Positions 43,895-53,515 are shown, counted from the first letter of the stretch. The stretch: DNA of 64,000 nucleotides from Sphingobacteriales bacterium 44-15 (GCA_001899685.1 MKWG01000026.1:17573-81572); one strand, 5' to 3'. A program made the numbers and translations. Notes: generated by a model from the letters alone, not told the origin.

Positions 43895-45703
43895 CTAATA
43901 ATCCAGCTCCATCTTAAGGCGGTCTCTCAACTCCTTCACCATCGGGTATTCTTCTATCATTTTAAGATACTGCTCCCTGCTGTTCAAAGGACGTTCTACG
44001 GGAACATTGTTGTCTGCGCTTTCCTGCAAAACGATATTATAAGTTAATGTGCGATTGTTATAGAATGCCTGCAGGTATTCTATCAGCGAACCCCTTTCCT
44101 GCTCTATAAATTTGAGCTGGAGATTATTTTCCACAATAATATCAAAGTTATTGGCAGCTGTCACCTGCAGTCCGGCCAGCTTAAAATTGGTAACAGCAGA
44201 ATGGTTTTTCTGCTCTTCCAGCTTTTCTATATATTTTTCCCATGCGTGCCGGAGGTTTTCAATAGTGAGCGCTTTAGCCACATCCCTCACCTGATTGTTT
44301 CGCTCAGCTATCTGCTGGCGTATTTTAGACAAAGCACCCAATGCCGGTTGCACTATCGCATTTGCAGTTTCGACACCTGCCGGCATTTTTTGCGGTGGTA
44401 TGGAAGGAGAGGTTTTTATGGCTGCCGGTTGTTTGCTTTCAACAGTAGTTTCAATCACCAGCTTTGCTTCCTGCTGAGGTTTTTTGTAGTCCTGCGTTTT
44501 TGTTTCAGCAGGTTTTTGAGCTACAGGCGCTATGTGCCTGAAGGCGACAGGACGCACTGCTTCACTCAGTTTTTTTTTACCGGCTCCGCCGTCATTCACC
44601 AATTCAAATGCCTGGTTAAGATAAGTAAGCTTAATGAACGTAAGCTCTGCATGCAGCTTTTTATTTCTCGCTCCCTTGTAGTTCAGCTCTGCTTCATTAA
44701 GGATATTCAGCGCGCTGATCAGCCATGAAGGAGAAAGCTTTTTGGCAATATCAGCATAGCGCTGCTTAAAGCTTTCCACCACTTCAAGCAACCCTGCAAT
44801 TTTTTCGTCTTTACACACCAGCACATTCCTGGCAAACTCAGCAAAGCCGTTTAACACCAGGTCTCCTTCAAACCCTTTCCTGTTAATGTCATCATACAGG
44901 AGCATTACAGCAGGCAGGTCTTGCCGGAGCATTGCTTCCGTCAGCTTAAAATAATAATCGTCATCAAGAATATTAAGGTGCTCAAGTGTGTTGCCATAGC
45001 TCAGCTCCCCATTGGTGAAGCTCACGATCTTATCAAGTATGCTGAGCGCATCACGCATACAGCCGTCACTCTTTTGCGCTATTACCTGCAGCGCTGCTTT
45101 TTCTGCATGAATATGTTCCTTATCTGCGATCTCCTGCAGATGGTCAACCGTATCATTGGGAGTGATGCGTTTAAAGTCGAATATCTGGCAGCGGGATAAT
45201 ATAGTAGGTAATATCTTATGCTTCTCGGTGGTAGCGAGAATAAAGATGGCATAAGGCGGTGGTTCTTCCAGTGTTTTCAGGAATGCATTAAATGCCGAAG
45301 AGCTGAGCATGTGCACTTCATCTATGATATACACTTTATATTTTCCTGCCTGTGGGGCAAAGCGTACCTGCTCCGTAAGGCTCCTGATATCATCTACCGA
45401 GTTATTACTGGCGGCATCCAGCTCATGAATGTTAAGCGATGTGCCTTCATTAAAAGATTTGCAGGACGTGCAGGTATTACAGGCTTCGCCATCCGCCTGT
45501 ATATTTTCACAATTGATGGTTTTGGCAAGTATCCTGGCGCAGGTAGTTTTCCCAACCCCTCTCGGGCCACAGAATAAAAAAGCATGCGCCAGTTGCTTGT
45601 TTTTTATCGCATTCTTTAGTGTAGTGGTGATATGCCCCTGCCCTACAACCGTATTAAAAGTCTGGGGGCGATACTTACGTGCAGATACAATAAAATTATC
45701 CAT
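43895..45703 (-). CDS. dnaX: DNA polymerase III subunit gamma/tau
   Basis: The 602-residue clamp-loader ATPase has FCGPRGVGKTTCARILAK (Walker A), a four-cysteine zinc module with CENIQADGEACNTCTSC, VYIIDEVHMLSSSAFNA (Walker B) and FILATTEKHKILPTILSRCQ (sensor 1 and SRC). The C-terminal part after about residue 380 is low-complexity and then a tau-like domain. A programmed frameshift site could not be identified. It loads the sliding clamp at replication forks. A -7 box lies about 20 bases before the ATG. Confidence 0.96.
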   Translation of the reverse strand: MDNFIVSARKYRPQTFNTVVGQGHITTTLKNAIKNKQLAHAFLFCGPRGVGKTTCARILAKTINCENIQADGEACNTCTSCKSFNEGTSLNIHELDAASNNSVDDIRSLTEQVRFAPQAGKYKVYIIDEVHMLSSSAFNAFLKTLEEPPPYAIFILATTEKHKILPTILSRCQIFDFKRITPNDTVDHLQEIADKEHIHAEKAALQVIAQKSDGCMRDALSILDKIVSFTNGELSYGNTLEHLNILDDDYYFKLTEAMLRQDLPAVMLLYDDINRKGFEGDLVLNGFAEFARNVLVCKDEKIAGLLEVVESFKQRYADIAKKLSPSWLISALNILNEAELNYKGARNKKLHAELTFIKLTYLNQAFELVNDGGAGKKKLSEAVRPVAFRHIAPVAQKPAETKTQDYKKPQQEAKLVIETTVESKQPAAIKTSPSIPPQKMPAGVETANAIVQPALGALSKIRQQIAERNNQVRDVAKALTIENLRHAWEKYIEKLEEQKNHSAVTNFKLAGLQVTAANNFDIIVENNLQLKFIEQERGSLIEYLQAFYNNRTLTYNIVLQESADNNVPVERPLNSREQYLKMIEEYPMVKELRDRLKMELDY

Positions 45704-45722
45704 ACCTCTGTTGCGCTTTATG

Positions 45723-45730
45723 CAAATGTA
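45723..45730 (-). promoter_or_regulatory. dnaX promoter -7 box (TACATTTG)
   Basis: TACATTTG on the reverse strand matches TAnnTTTG and lies 19 bases before the ATG at 45703. The leader would be about 14 bases. The -33 element is weak (TTTC). Confidence 0.5.
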
Positions 45731-45797
45731 AGGGAAGTAGTAATGCGGAAATATCAGAATATTACAGTGTGGAAATATGGGGGAATACGGAGTTACA

Positions 45798-45875
45798 GGT
45801 TACAAGTTTCAGGTTTCAGGTTTCACATGCACTGTTCAGGCTTCCGGTTACAGGCACAACCTGAAACTTGTAACC
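45798..45875. repeat. 18-bp perfect inverted repeat GGTTACAAGTTTCAGGTT between dnaX and glpK
   Basis: GGTTACAAGTTTCAGGTT (45798-45815) is the exact reverse complement of AACCTGAAACTTGTAACC (45858-45875). The 42-base interior holds further TTTCAGG and TTACAGG units, and CTCTCACATTTCACC tracts follow to 45930. A related unit occurs at 10149-10170. Confidence 0.65.
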
Positions 45876-45971
45876 TGAGTCTTATGCCTGCAACCTTCTC
45901 ACCTCTCACATTTCACCTCTCACCCTCTCCATATCCCATTTTTCTTTATCTTCAAACCCAAAGATTGCTAT

Positions 45972-47465
45972 ATGTCAACTTATATTCTTTCTTTAGACCA
46001 GGGAACAACAAGCTCACGCGCTATTATTTTTGATAAGAACGGTTCGATAATTTCTGTTGCTCAAAAAGAATTCAGGCAGATATTTCCACAGCCGGGATGG
46101 GTGGAGCATGATCCCAACGAAATATGGAGCACACAGTTGGGAGTAGCCGCCGAGGCGATAAGCAAAGCCGGGCTGAGCATTGAAAATATCGCAGCCATAG
46201 GCATTACCAACCAGAGGGAAACAACCGTAGTATGGGAACGCAACACCGGCAAACCAATATACAATGCCATAGTATGGCAGGACAGACGCACTGCGGCCTT
46301 CTGCGATGAGCTCAAAGCAAAAGGAACAGATAAAATCATACAGCAGAAGACAGGGCTGATTATTGACGCTTATTTTTCAGGCACCAAGGTGAAATGGATA
46401 CTTGATAATGTAGAAGGTGCAAGAGAGAAAGCAAATAAAGGGGACCTGTGCTTCGGCACTATTGATTCCTGGCTGCTGTGGAACCTCACCAAAGGGAAAA
46501 TACATGCTACCGATGTATCCAACGCTTCCCGTACGCTATTATTCAACATACATACATTACAATGGGATGGCGAGCTTGAAAAGATATTCGATATACCCGG
46601 CAATATGCTTCCGCAGGTAAGAAGCAGCAGCGAGGTATACGGCGAAACGCAAAACATACTCACGGCCCATCACATTCCCATTGCCGGTATAGCCGGCGAT
46701 CAGCAGTCTGCTCTCTTCGGGCAAATGTGCACGCAACCCGGCATGGTAAAAAATACTTATGGTACCGGTTGCTTCATGCTCATGAACACCGGTGAAAAAG
46801 CTGTACCATCCCAAAACAACCTGCTCACAACGGTAGCATGGAAGGTGAATGGCATCACCCAGTATGCGCTGGAAGGCAGTGTGTTTATTGCCGGCGCCGT
46901 TGTGCAATGGCTCAGGGATGGGTTAGGCATTATCCATTCTTCATCTGAAGTGGAAGCGCTTGCGCAGAAAGTAGCCAATAGCGAAGGCGTATATATTGTT
47001 CCTGCCTTTGCCGGACTGGGCGCGCCTTACTGGGACCAGCATGCAAGAGGGAGTATATTTGGTATGACAAGAGGCACCACCGCTGCACATATTGCAAGAG
47101 CTGCGCTCGACAGCATTGCTTACCAAACCGTTGATGTATTAAAGGCAATGGAATCCGATTCCGGTATTGCTATTAAAGAACTGAGAGTAGACGGGGGCGC
47201 AACCGTCAACAACCTGATGATGCAGTTTCAGAGCAACGTTTTGGATACGCATGTCATCCGGCCCAAAGTGATTGAAACAACGGCGCTCGGGGCGGCTTAT
47301 CTTGCAGGCCTGGCAGTAGGTTACTGGAAAGATATGGATGAAATAAAAGCTCAATGGGAAGCGGAGAAAACCTTTATACCTGATATGACGGAAGTCAGCC
47401 GCAATCAATTATACAAGGGATGGCTCAGGGCAGTGAAGGCTACCCAGGCCTGGGCTGCCGTATGA
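45972..47465 (+). CDS. glpK: Glycerol kinase
   Basis: The 497-residue FGGY kinase starts [21 protein letters not shown] and has [22 protein letters not shown], the [12 protein letters not shown] loop and [13 protein letters not shown], all characteristic of glycerol kinase. It makes glycerol 3-phosphate from glycerol that enters through GlpF. glpD follows after 54 bases, so the two form an operon. A start further upstream is not supported because the region is a repeat tract. Confidence 0.97.
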   Translation: MSTYILSLDQGTTSSRAIIFDKNGSIISVAQKEFRQIFPQPGWVEHDPNEIWSTQLGVAAEAISKAGLSIENIAAIGITNQRETTVVWERNTGKPIYNAIVWQDRRTAAFCDELKAKGTDKIIQQKTGLIIDAYFSGTKVKWILDNVEGAREKANKGDLCFGTIDSWLLWNLTKGKIHATDVSNASRTLLFNIHTLQWDGELEKIFDIPGNMLPQVRSSSEVYGETQNILTAHHIPIAGIAGDQQSALFGQMCTQPGMVKNTYGTGCFMLMNTGEKAVPSQNNLLTTVAWKVNGITQYALEGSVFIAGAVVQWLRDGLGIIHSSSEVEALAQKVANSEGVYIVPAFAGLGAPYWDQHARGSIFGMTRGTTAAHIARAALDSIAYQTVDVLKAMESDSGIAIKELRVDGGATVNNLMMQFQSNVLDTHVIRPKVIETTALGAAYLAGLAVGYWKDMDEIKAQWEAEKTFIPDMTEVSRNQLYKGWLRAVKATQAWAAV

Positions 47466-47519
47466 CGTTTGTAACTGCCATATATTTATTGAAAATGAAA
47501 ACAAAAACAAGAGCAGTTT

Positions 47520-49082
47520 ATGAACAGGGCTGAAATGCTGGCAAGGCTTGAAAAGGAAAAAGAATGGGACATAATCATTATCGGCGGGGGCGCTACAGGA
47601 CTCGGCGCAGCAGTAGACGCCTCTTCAAGAGGGTATAAAACTTTGCTGCTGGAGAGGCTTGATTTTGCCAAAGGCACATCAAGCCGGGCTACCAAGCTGG
47701 TACACGGCGGCGTCAGATACCTGGCTCAGGGAAATATAAAGCTTGTGATGGAAGCTTTAAGAGAAAGAGGGCTGCTATTAAAAAATGCCCCTCATCTCAC
47801 CCGCAACCAGGCGTTTGTGCTCCCTTCCTATAGCTGGCGCGGAAAATGGTTTTACGGTATAGGACTTAAGATCTACGACCTGATGTCGGGTAAGCTGAGC
47901 ATAGGAAAAACAAAGCTGCTTTCTTCAAAAACAACAGCACGGTATCTTCCCGCAGTAACTACAGACAGGCTCAGCGGCGGTATCCTGTATCATGACGGGC
48001 AGTTTGATGACGCCCGCCTGGCACTGAATCTTGCTCAAACCGCTGCAGAGCAGGGCGCTGTAGTGCTGAACTATATGGAGGTATTTGATCTTGATAAAGA
48101 AAAGGATAAGGTATCAGGTGTATTTGCTGAAGATATCCTGAGCGGAAAAGAATATGAGCTGAAGGCCAAAGCCGTGATCAATGCTACCGGTGTATTTACC
48201 GACGATATCCTGGAGATGGACGATGAGCGCCACCACCATATTGTCTCTCCCTCGCAGGGAATTCATTTTGTGGTGGACAAAAAATTCTTTCCCGGTGATC
48301 ATGCCATGATGATCCCAAAAACAGATGACGGCCGGGTGCTGTTTGCTGTGCCCTGGCATAATCATGTCATTATAGGAACAACAGATACGCCGGTGCAGGA
48401 ACCTTTGCCCGAGCCTACTCCTCTTGATGAAGAGATCGCGTTTATTTTTCGCAACATCAACCGCTATCTCACCACCAATATAACCAAAGCAGACATCAAA
48501 ACCGTTTTTGCAGGATTGCGCCCGCTGGTAAAGGCGCCCGGGCAAAAGAATACGGCGCTGATGCCGAGAGATCATACTATTATCGTATCTAAAAGCAATC
48601 TTATTACTATTACCGGTGGTAAATGGACCACCTATCGCAGGATGGCAAAAGACGCCGTTGACAATGCTGCTTTTGTATCTAAGGTCACCCGGAAACCATG
48701 CATTACTGAAACACTGCACATACATGGCTGGACCGAAGATCCTGACAGCAAAGAGACTTTACGTTTTTACGGCAGCGATGCAGCAGGGATAAAACAACTG
48801 ATGAATGAAAATCATTTTTTAAGCGAAAGGCTTCACCCTGCATTTGATTATACAAAAGCAATGGTAGTATGGGCTGTACAAAAAGAAATGGCAATGACAA
48901 TAGAAGACGTGCTGGCAAGAAGAATGCGAATGCTGTTCCTGGATGCGCAGGCGGCAATAGATACAGCGCCGGCTGTTGCAGCAATTATGGCGAAGGAAAT
49001 GGGCAAAGATGACAACTGGGTAAAAGAGCAGACAGAACAGTTCACAGCCCTGGCAAAAAAATACCTGTTGCCGCAGGCATAG
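47520..49082 (+). CDS. glpD: Glycerol-3-phosphate dehydrogenase, FAD-dependent
   Basis: The 520-residue flavoprotein has DIIIIGGGATGLGAAVDASSR (FAD dinucleotide-binding motif), GTSSRATKLVHGGVRYL, FAVPWHNHVIIGTTDTP and ITGGKWTTYRRMA, typical of membrane-associated GlpD. It oxidises glycerol 3-phosphate to dihydroxyacetone phosphate and reduces quinone. It completes the glycerol pathway with glpK (upstream, same operon) and glpF (19995-20708). No GlpR-type regulator gene is adjacent; the DeoR-family gene at 4276 is far away. Confidence 0.97.
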   Translation: MNRAEMLARLEKEKEWDIIIIGGGATGLGAAVDASSRGYKTLLLERLDFAKGTSSRATKLVHGGVRYLAQGNIKLVMEALRERGLLLKNAPHLTRNQAFVLPSYSWRGKWFYGIGLKIYDLMSGKLSIGKTKLLSSKTTARYLPAVTTDRLSGGILYHDGQFDDARLALNLAQTAAEQGAVVLNYMEVFDLDKEKDKVSGVFAEDILSGKEYELKAKAVINATGVFTDDILEMDDERHHHIVSPSQGIHFVVDKKFFPGDHAMMIPKTDDGRVLFAVPWHNHVIIGTTDTPVQEPLPEPTPLDEEIAFIFRNINRYLTTNITKADIKTVFAGLRPLVKAPGQKNTALMPRDHTIIVSKSNLITITGGKWTTYRRMAKDAVDNAAFVSKVTRKPCITETLHIHGWTEDPDSKETLRFYGSDAAGIKQLMNENHFLSERLHPAFDYTKAMVVWAVQKEMAMTIEDVLARRMRMLFLDAQAAIDTAPAVAAIMAKEMGKDDNWVKEQTEQFTALAKKYLLPQA

Positions 49083-49109
49083 AAAAACCTTGATTTCCGC
49101 GACAGAATA

Positions 49110-49658
49110 TTATTCTAATATATATTCAATATAACGGTCTGTTGGATTATCCTTTGGAACAATCTTACACGGGTTTCCTAAAACCAGTGAAAAAGGAGGA
49201 ACATCAACATTTACAAAAGAGTTAGGGGCCACTAAAACATTATCGCCGATATTTATATTTCCGACAATAACAGAACCTGTTCCAATCCAAACATTATTTC
49301 CAATGGTCGGAAACCCATTTAGCCTGCCCCTGTTAGCCTTCCCTATCGTTACATTATGAGCAATATTACAATTCTTCCCGATTTTTGCTTTAGGACTAAT
49401 AACGATGGTTCCAAAATGCCCGATATAAAAGCCTTCTCCGATCTGGGTTGTATATGGAATTTGTATTCCGAATTTAAACGAATATCTACGAAGAAGCACT
49501 CTGTACAGTAACCACATTGGCGAGTACTTTCTGCATTTAGAAATTTTTCTTACAATATACATATATCTGAACCCGGGTGTCAGAAGTCCTCTAAGGAGCC
49601 CCTTCGTACCTGTCAGACCATCATATCTATAGAGGTCAGCTTTGATTACTCTATCCAT
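49110..49658 (-). CDS. Serine acetyltransferase-like hexapeptide-repeat transferase
   Basis: The 182-residue protein starts MDRVIKADLYRYDG and has a left-handed beta-helix from about residue 75 on (IGEGFYIGHFGTIVISPKAKIGKNCNIAHNVTIG; IGNNVWIGTGSVIVGNINIGDNVLVAPNSFV), ending VLGNPCKIVPKD. The LbH pattern and the N-terminal helices are those of CysE-like acetyltransferases encoded in polysaccharide loci. Whether the acceptor is serine or a sugar is open. A start at 49754 would add 32 residues with no family match. It is convergent with glpD and is transcribed in the same direction as the radical SAM gene. Confidence 0.82.
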   Translation of the reverse strand: MDRVIKADLYRYDGLTGTKGLLRGLLTPGFRYMYIVRKISKCRKYSPMWLLYRVLLRRYSFKFGIQIPYTTQIGEGFYIGHFGTIVISPKAKIGKNCNIAHNVTIGKANRGRLNGFPTIGNNVWIGTGSVIVGNINIGDNVLVAPNSFVNVDVPPFSLVLGNPCKIVPKDNPTDRYIEYILE

Positions 49659-49773
49659 TTTAAAAAATATAAATTTAGGATTGGCATTTGTTACATTTGG
49701 TTCACCATGATTCAGGCGGCAACCGAAACCCAATAAAGATACAACAGTTGACAATTACACTGTCAATAACGCA

Positions 49774-51084
49774 CTAATGCGCAAAATTCACTTCGTAAAC
49801 TCCTTTTATTCTTTCTATCGGTGGATTGAAATATCCAAATTTCAGATCGGGAAATTCTTCATGGATCAGTTCCATCAATTGTTTTACTCCCATACATTCA
49901 CCGGTTTCATTCACGCTGATCTTTCCCATATACCAGTCGGGATCAATATTGAAATTGCGCCACTGGATCATAGACAGCCCTGTTTCGATAATTAATTTTC
50001 TAAGGGCTTCATATTCTTCAACGCTATCTGTCATCCCCGGAAAAACAAAGTAATTGATGGATGCCCAGCCACCATAGCTACGAACAACTTTGAGACTTTC
50101 AACAATATCTTCAAAGCTGTAATTATTGGGACGGTAATACGCTTCATAGATATGCTTGCGGGCAGAGTTGGTGCTTACCCGTATGCTGTTAAGTCCTGCT
50201 TCACATAATGCAGCAACTGCAGCCGGCTTTGAGCCATTAGTATTAATATTGATGCTGCCTTTGTCAGTATGTTTTCGGATTTCCTTAATAGCTTTTGCTA
50301 TCGTTTCCCACATCAGCAACGGTTCTCCTTCACAACCCTGCCCAAAGCTGATCAAAGGAAAAGGAGCTGTTTCAAGATGAGGCACCGTAAACTCAACAAT
50401 TTCTTCAGCCGTCGGCTTAAAATTCAACCTGTCCTGGGTAGACGGTATGGATTCTTCCTCCGGTTGAAAAGATATACAACCAATACAGTTGGCATTACAT
50501 GCCGGTGATGAGGGAACGGGACACTCCCATCTTCCCATAAAATAATTTCTTGCTGCGGGACAGTGATAAGTAAGGCAACAGTTTTCTGCAAGATGCTTTA
50601 CCAGCCGGTTTTGCGGATAAGCCTTCAACAATACCTCAACGCCATGATGGATGGTTGTATCATCATAACCGCTGCATTCCTGGCGTATGTCCTGCTCAAT
50701 GCGGACAGCAGGAACATAAAATTTATCATTCCACCATGCCGCAGCAGTATAACAAAACAGTGGCAACACGGGAGCTTCCGGCGTTGTTTCATACGCTGCA
50801 ATATACAGTCCGGTATGTGCAGGAGGAATAAATGCAGCTACGGCCCAGCCTTTGGTACACAGGCGCATTTCACCGGTATGTACATCAATACCGATGCCGC
50901 GCCTGCCGGGCAATTCATATAATGATCCGCCATCAGGCAATTCTATCCAGTCTTCCACGGATACGGGAAGCGCGTCCCACCCCGTTCTGCCTGCAGCATA
51001 CAGGGAAGTATCTTCAAATATCTCTCCTTTACCGTTGGAGTATAATAAATATGGTGATTGAGTTAAAGGCATATAGTTAATCAT
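49774..51084 (-). CDS. Radical SAM protein of unknown function
   Basis: The 436-residue protein has a radical SAM cluster motif CNANCIGC (Cys196, Cys200, Cys203), with LISFGQGCEGEPLL and SININTNGS following as in the AdoMet barrel. Its N-terminal 190 residues are not recognised, but contain further cysteines before the cluster (NCCLTYHC, WECP), which could bind a second Fe-S cluster. The reaction is unknown. The ATG at 51084 overlaps the ftsY stop by 8 bases; an alternative ATG at 51072 avoids this. It is translationally coupled to ftsY or nearly so. Confidence 0.85.
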   Translation of the reverse strand: MINYMPLTQSPYLLYSNGKGEIFEDTSLYAAGRTGWDALPVSVEDWIELPDGGSLYELPGRRGIGIDVHTGEMRLCTKGWAVAAFIPPAHTGLYIAAYETTPEAPVLPLFCYTAAAWWNDKFYVPAVRIEQDIRQECSGYDDTTIHHGVEVLLKAYPQNRLVKHLAENCCLTYHCPAARNYFMGRWECPVPSSPACNANCIGCISFQPEEESIPSTQDRLNFKPTAEEIVEFTVPHLETAPFPLISFGQGCEGEPLLMWETIAKAIKEIRKHTDKGSININTNGSKPAAVAALCEAGLNSIRVSTNSARKHIYEAYYRPNNYSFEDIVESLKVVRSYGGWASINYFVFPGMTDSVEEYEALRKLIIETGLSMIQWRNFNIDPDWYMGKISVNETGECMGVKQLMELIHEEFPDLKFGYFNPPIERIKGVYEVNFAH

Positions 51085-52054
51085 TTGCCGCTGTCTGCTC
51101 CAGGTTAAACAGGCTGTCTACAAATTCATGCTTATTAAATACCAGCAGGTCTTCCATTTTTTCCCCGACGCCGATAAATTTTACCGGGATCCTGAACTGG
51201 TGAGCTATGGATAAAACCACTCCCCCTTTCGCTGTTCCATCTAATTTGGTAATTGTCAAAGCAGTAACATCTGTGGCTGCGGTAAATTGTTTTGCCTGTT
51301 CCAGAGCGTTCTGCCCTGTAGAGCCGTCGAGCACCAGCATCACCTCATGAGGTGCGCCGGGAATTACTTTTTGTATCACCCTTTTTATTTTGCCCAGCTC
51401 TTCCATCAGGTGTGTTTTATTGTGCAGGCGGCCCGCCGTATCAATCAATATGATGTCAGCTCCTCTTGCCACCCCGCTGGTTACCGTATCAAACGCTACG
51501 GAAGCCGGGTCGCTCCCGGTCTCTTTTTTAACGATAGGCACTCCCACTCTTTCACTCCATATCGTCAACTGTTCCACGGCTGCTGCCCTGAAAGTATCTG
51601 CAGCGCCCAGCAAAACTGATTTACCGGCTTTTTTAAAATTATATGCCAGCTTGCCTATAGTGGTTGTTTTCCCTACCCCGTTCACGCCTACCACCAGCAT
51701 TACATAGGGTTTGGCCGGCAGCCCGGCGGTGAAATCGTAAGCATCTTTTTCAGATGCATCTGCCAGAATGGATTCTATTTCTTCCTGTAATATTGTATTC
51801 AGCTCAGAGGTGTTGAGATATTTATCTTTTGCAACACGGGCTTCTATCTTTTCAATGATCTTCACGGTAGTTGTAATACCCACATCAGCGCTCACCAGCG
51901 CATCTTCAAGATTATCAAGCACTTCTTCATCTACTGTGCTTTTGCCTGCAACAGCCTTGGTGAGCCTGGACAAAAAACCTGTCTTGGTTTTTTGCAATCC
52001 CTGGTCGAGAGTTTCTTTTTCTTTTTTGCCAAACAACTTTCCAAAAAATCCCAT
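51077..52054 (-). CDS. ftsY: Signal recognition particle receptor FtsY
   Basis: The 325-residue GTPase has an N domain (about 25-100) and G domain with GVNGVGKTTTIGKLA (G1), DTFRAAAVEQL, DTAGRLHNK and TKLDGTAKGG, ending in the FIGVGEKMEDL family signature. The acidic A domain of the E. coli protein is almost absent, as in many Bacteroidota. It docks SRP-ribosome complexes at the membrane. The gene lies downstream of the L28-L33-DUF4295-GNAT genes and overlaps the radical SAM gene. Confidence 0.97.
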   Translation of the reverse strand: MGFFGKLFGKKEKETLDQGLQKTKTGFLSRLTKAVAGKSTVDEEVLDNLEDALVSADVGITTTVKIIEKIEARVAKDKYLNTSELNTILQEEIESILADASEKDAYDFTAGLPAKPYVMLVVGVNGVGKTTTIGKLAYNFKKAGKSVLLGAADTFRAAAVEQLTIWSERVGVPIVKKETGSDPASVAFDTVTSGVARGADIILIDTAGRLHNKTHLMEELGKIKRVIQKVIPGAPHEVMLVLDGSTGQNALEQAKQFTAATDVTALTITKLDGTAKGGVVLSIAHQFRIPVKFIGVGEKMEDLLVFNKHEFVDSLFNLEQTAAND

Positions 52055-52063
52055 ACAACCGGT

Positions 52064-52594
52064 TTAATAGTATAAGTTGAAACGCATGAGAAAATCATCC
52101 TGCGTCATTTCATTAAAATAATTAAAAACAGCGGTTTCATAGATCACAAATCCGGCCTTTTGGTAAAACTGTATTGCCTTGGTGTTTTCCTGCCATACCT
52201 GCAGCCATATAAGGTCGTATTTGCCCATTGCAGCCATTTCTTTGCACTTGTCCATCATATCCTTACCCACTTTTACGCCCTGGTATTCCTTCAGTACATA
52301 TATTCTTTCGAGTTCAATAGTATGTTGCTGTTCAAGTCTTTTAGCTTTCCTGTCGCTCCTGAGTTTAGTAAATGCCGCAGGCTTTCCGTCTAAAAAGGCG
52401 ATATAGAAAGTAGCCTGGGAATTATTGAGCTCAGCAGCTATTGCATCAGGAGAAAACCTTTTCTCCACGTAGCTCTCAATCACCCCGTTGTTCGTTACTT
52501 CTGCATAAGTCTCTACAAATGTCTTGCGCCCAAGATCTACTATAATATCACGGTCTTCGGGAGCTGCCTGGCGTATAAAAATATTGCTTTTCAT
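52064..52594 (-). CDS. GNAT-family N-acetyltransferase
   Basis: The 176-residue protein has the GNAT acetyl-CoA loop ELERIYVLKEYQGVKVGKDMM and the later motif LIWLQVWQENTKAIQFYQKAGFVIYET. It is similar to the Spermine/spermidine or PaiA-type acetyltransferases, which cannot be told apart by eye. The substrate is unknown. It lies 9 bases before ftsY and about 75 bases behind the DUF4295 gene, so it is part of the same transcript. Confidence 0.88.
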   Translation of the reverse strand: MKSNIFIRQAAPEDRDIIVDLGRKTFVETYAEVTNNGVIESYVEKRFSPDAIAAELNNSQATFYIAFLDGKPAAFTKLRSDRKAKRLEQQHTIELERIYVLKEYQGVKVGKDMMDKCKEMAAMGKYDLIWLQVWQENTKAIQFYQKAGFVIYETAVFNYFNEMTQDDFLMRFNLYY

Positions 52595-52668
52595 AAAATT
52601 CTTAAAAATGACAAAAGCCGTCGCGGTATTAACGTGACAGCTTTCTCTGCTCTTTTTAAGTAAGGGAC

Positions 52669-52842
52669 TTATTTCTGAGCCAGGAATTCTTTGATCTTGT
52701 CTTTATGAACAATAGCTTCTTTAAAGGTATAAGCACCCGTTTTGGGGCTGCGTACAGCACGTACAACTTTAGTCCAGTTCTTTGCTTCTGCGGCTGCTTT
52801 CTGGTCTTTTGTCTTTATCGCTGTTTTTGCTGCTTTTGCCAT
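52669..52842 (-). CDS. DUF4295-family small protein
   Basis: The ATG at 52842 opens a 57-residue Lys/Ala-rich frame (MAKAAKTAIKTKDQKAAAEA at the start and KDKIKEFLAQK at the end). This matches the small DUF4295 family found in Bacteroidota next to rpmG. It may be a ribosome-associated protein, judging by its basic composition and its place behind L28 and L33. No function is known. A hairpin (52866-52910) lies between it and rpmG. Confidence 0.88.
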   Translation of the reverse strand: MAKAAKTAIKTKDQKAAAEAKNWTKVVRAVRSPKTGAYTFKEAIVHKDKIKEFLAQK

Positions 52843-52865
52843 GATGTATAATTTGAAAATGGGGA

Positions 52866-52910
52866 ATTTGAAAATTTGAAAATGAAAAAGTGATTTTCAA
52901 ATCTTCAAAT
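52866..52910. promoter_or_regulatory. Hairpin between rpmG and the DUF4295 gene
   Basis: ATTTGAAAATTTGAAAAT (52866-52883) pairs with ATTTTCAAATCTTCAAAT (52893-52910), with one mismatch over 18 bp and a short loop. It lies in the gap of the ribosomal-protein operon and could process or attenuate the transcript. There is no T run long enough for a clear terminator. Confidence 0.5.
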
Positions 52911-52913
52911 AGT

Positions 52914-53096
52914 TTATTTAATCTCTTTGTGAACAGTAACTTTCTTCAAAATAGGATTGTACTTCTTTAACTCCAGACGTTCAGGGGTATTCTTTTTATT
53001 CTTGTTACTGATGTAACGGCTGGTACCCGGCAGGCCACTGTTTTTGTGCTCCGTGCATTCGAGTATCACCTGTACCCTGTTACCTTTCTTCGCCAT
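52914..53096 (-). CDS. rpmG: 50S ribosomal protein L33
   Basis: The 60-residue protein matches L33 ([41 protein letters not shown]). It lacks the four zinc-binding cysteines, so it is the zinc-independent form. It follows rpmB by 25 bases. It binds near the E site of the large subunit. The downstream DUF4295 gene is typical for the phylum. Confidence 0.97.
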   Translation of the reverse strand: MAKKGNRVQVILECTEHKNSGLPGTSRYISNKNKKNTPERLELKKYNPILKKVTVHKEIK

Positions 53097-53121
53097 GATA
53101 GATTATTTTTAAAATTGTTTA

Positions 53122-53358
53122 TCAGATTTTTTCTCCCTGCGCTCTCAATTCCTTTACAATAGTATAAAGCCCTCTTTTGTTGATAGTACGCAAACCTTCG
53201 GTAGAAACCTTTAGTGTGATCCACTTATCTTCCTCAGCCAGGAAAAAACGTTTGGTCTGCAGGTTCGGTAAAAACCTGCGTTTTGTTTTTATATTCGAAT
53301 GCGATACATAGTTACCAGTCATAGGAACTTTACCTGTTATCTGACATACTCTGGCCAT
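53122..53358 (-). CDS. rpmB: 50S ribosomal protein L28
   Basis: The 78-residue protein begins [20 protein letters not shown], has [19 protein letters not shown] and ends in the [16 protein letters not shown] segment of L28. It lacks the zinc-binding cysteine set of the other form. It is the first gene of the rpmB-rpmG-DUF4295-GNAT-ftsY operon, with a good promoter just upstream. Confidence 0.97.
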   Translation of the reverse strand: MARVCQITGKVPMTGNYVSHSNIKTKRRFLPNLQTKRFFLAEEDKWITLKVSTEGLRTINKRGLYTIVKELRAQGEKI

Positions 53359-53378
53359 AATCCTGTTTTTTGGGACGG

Positions 53379-53409
53379 CAAAGTTCAGGAAAATATCATT
53401 ACTGTCAAA
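53379..53409 (-). promoter_or_regulatory. rpmB operon promoter (TTTG-N19-GAACTTTG)
   Basis: On the reverse strand TTTG (53406-53409) is followed after 19 bases by GAACTTTG (53379-53386), which fits TAnnTTTG except for the first base. The predicted start is about 14 bases before the rpmB ATG. Confidence 0.55.
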
Positions 53410-53515
53410 AAGATTTTATCTTTTTTCATCTCTTTTCAACCATAAAAATAAGACGGGAGGCGTTAACTGGTGTAATAATTGTAATAATAGCTGCATCCAA
53501 ACCGCCTATATCCAG

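Noticed and set aside
48114-48725. 203-codon minus-strand frame inside glpD
   Set aside because: It is antisense to conserved GlpD sequence and has no recognisable domain.
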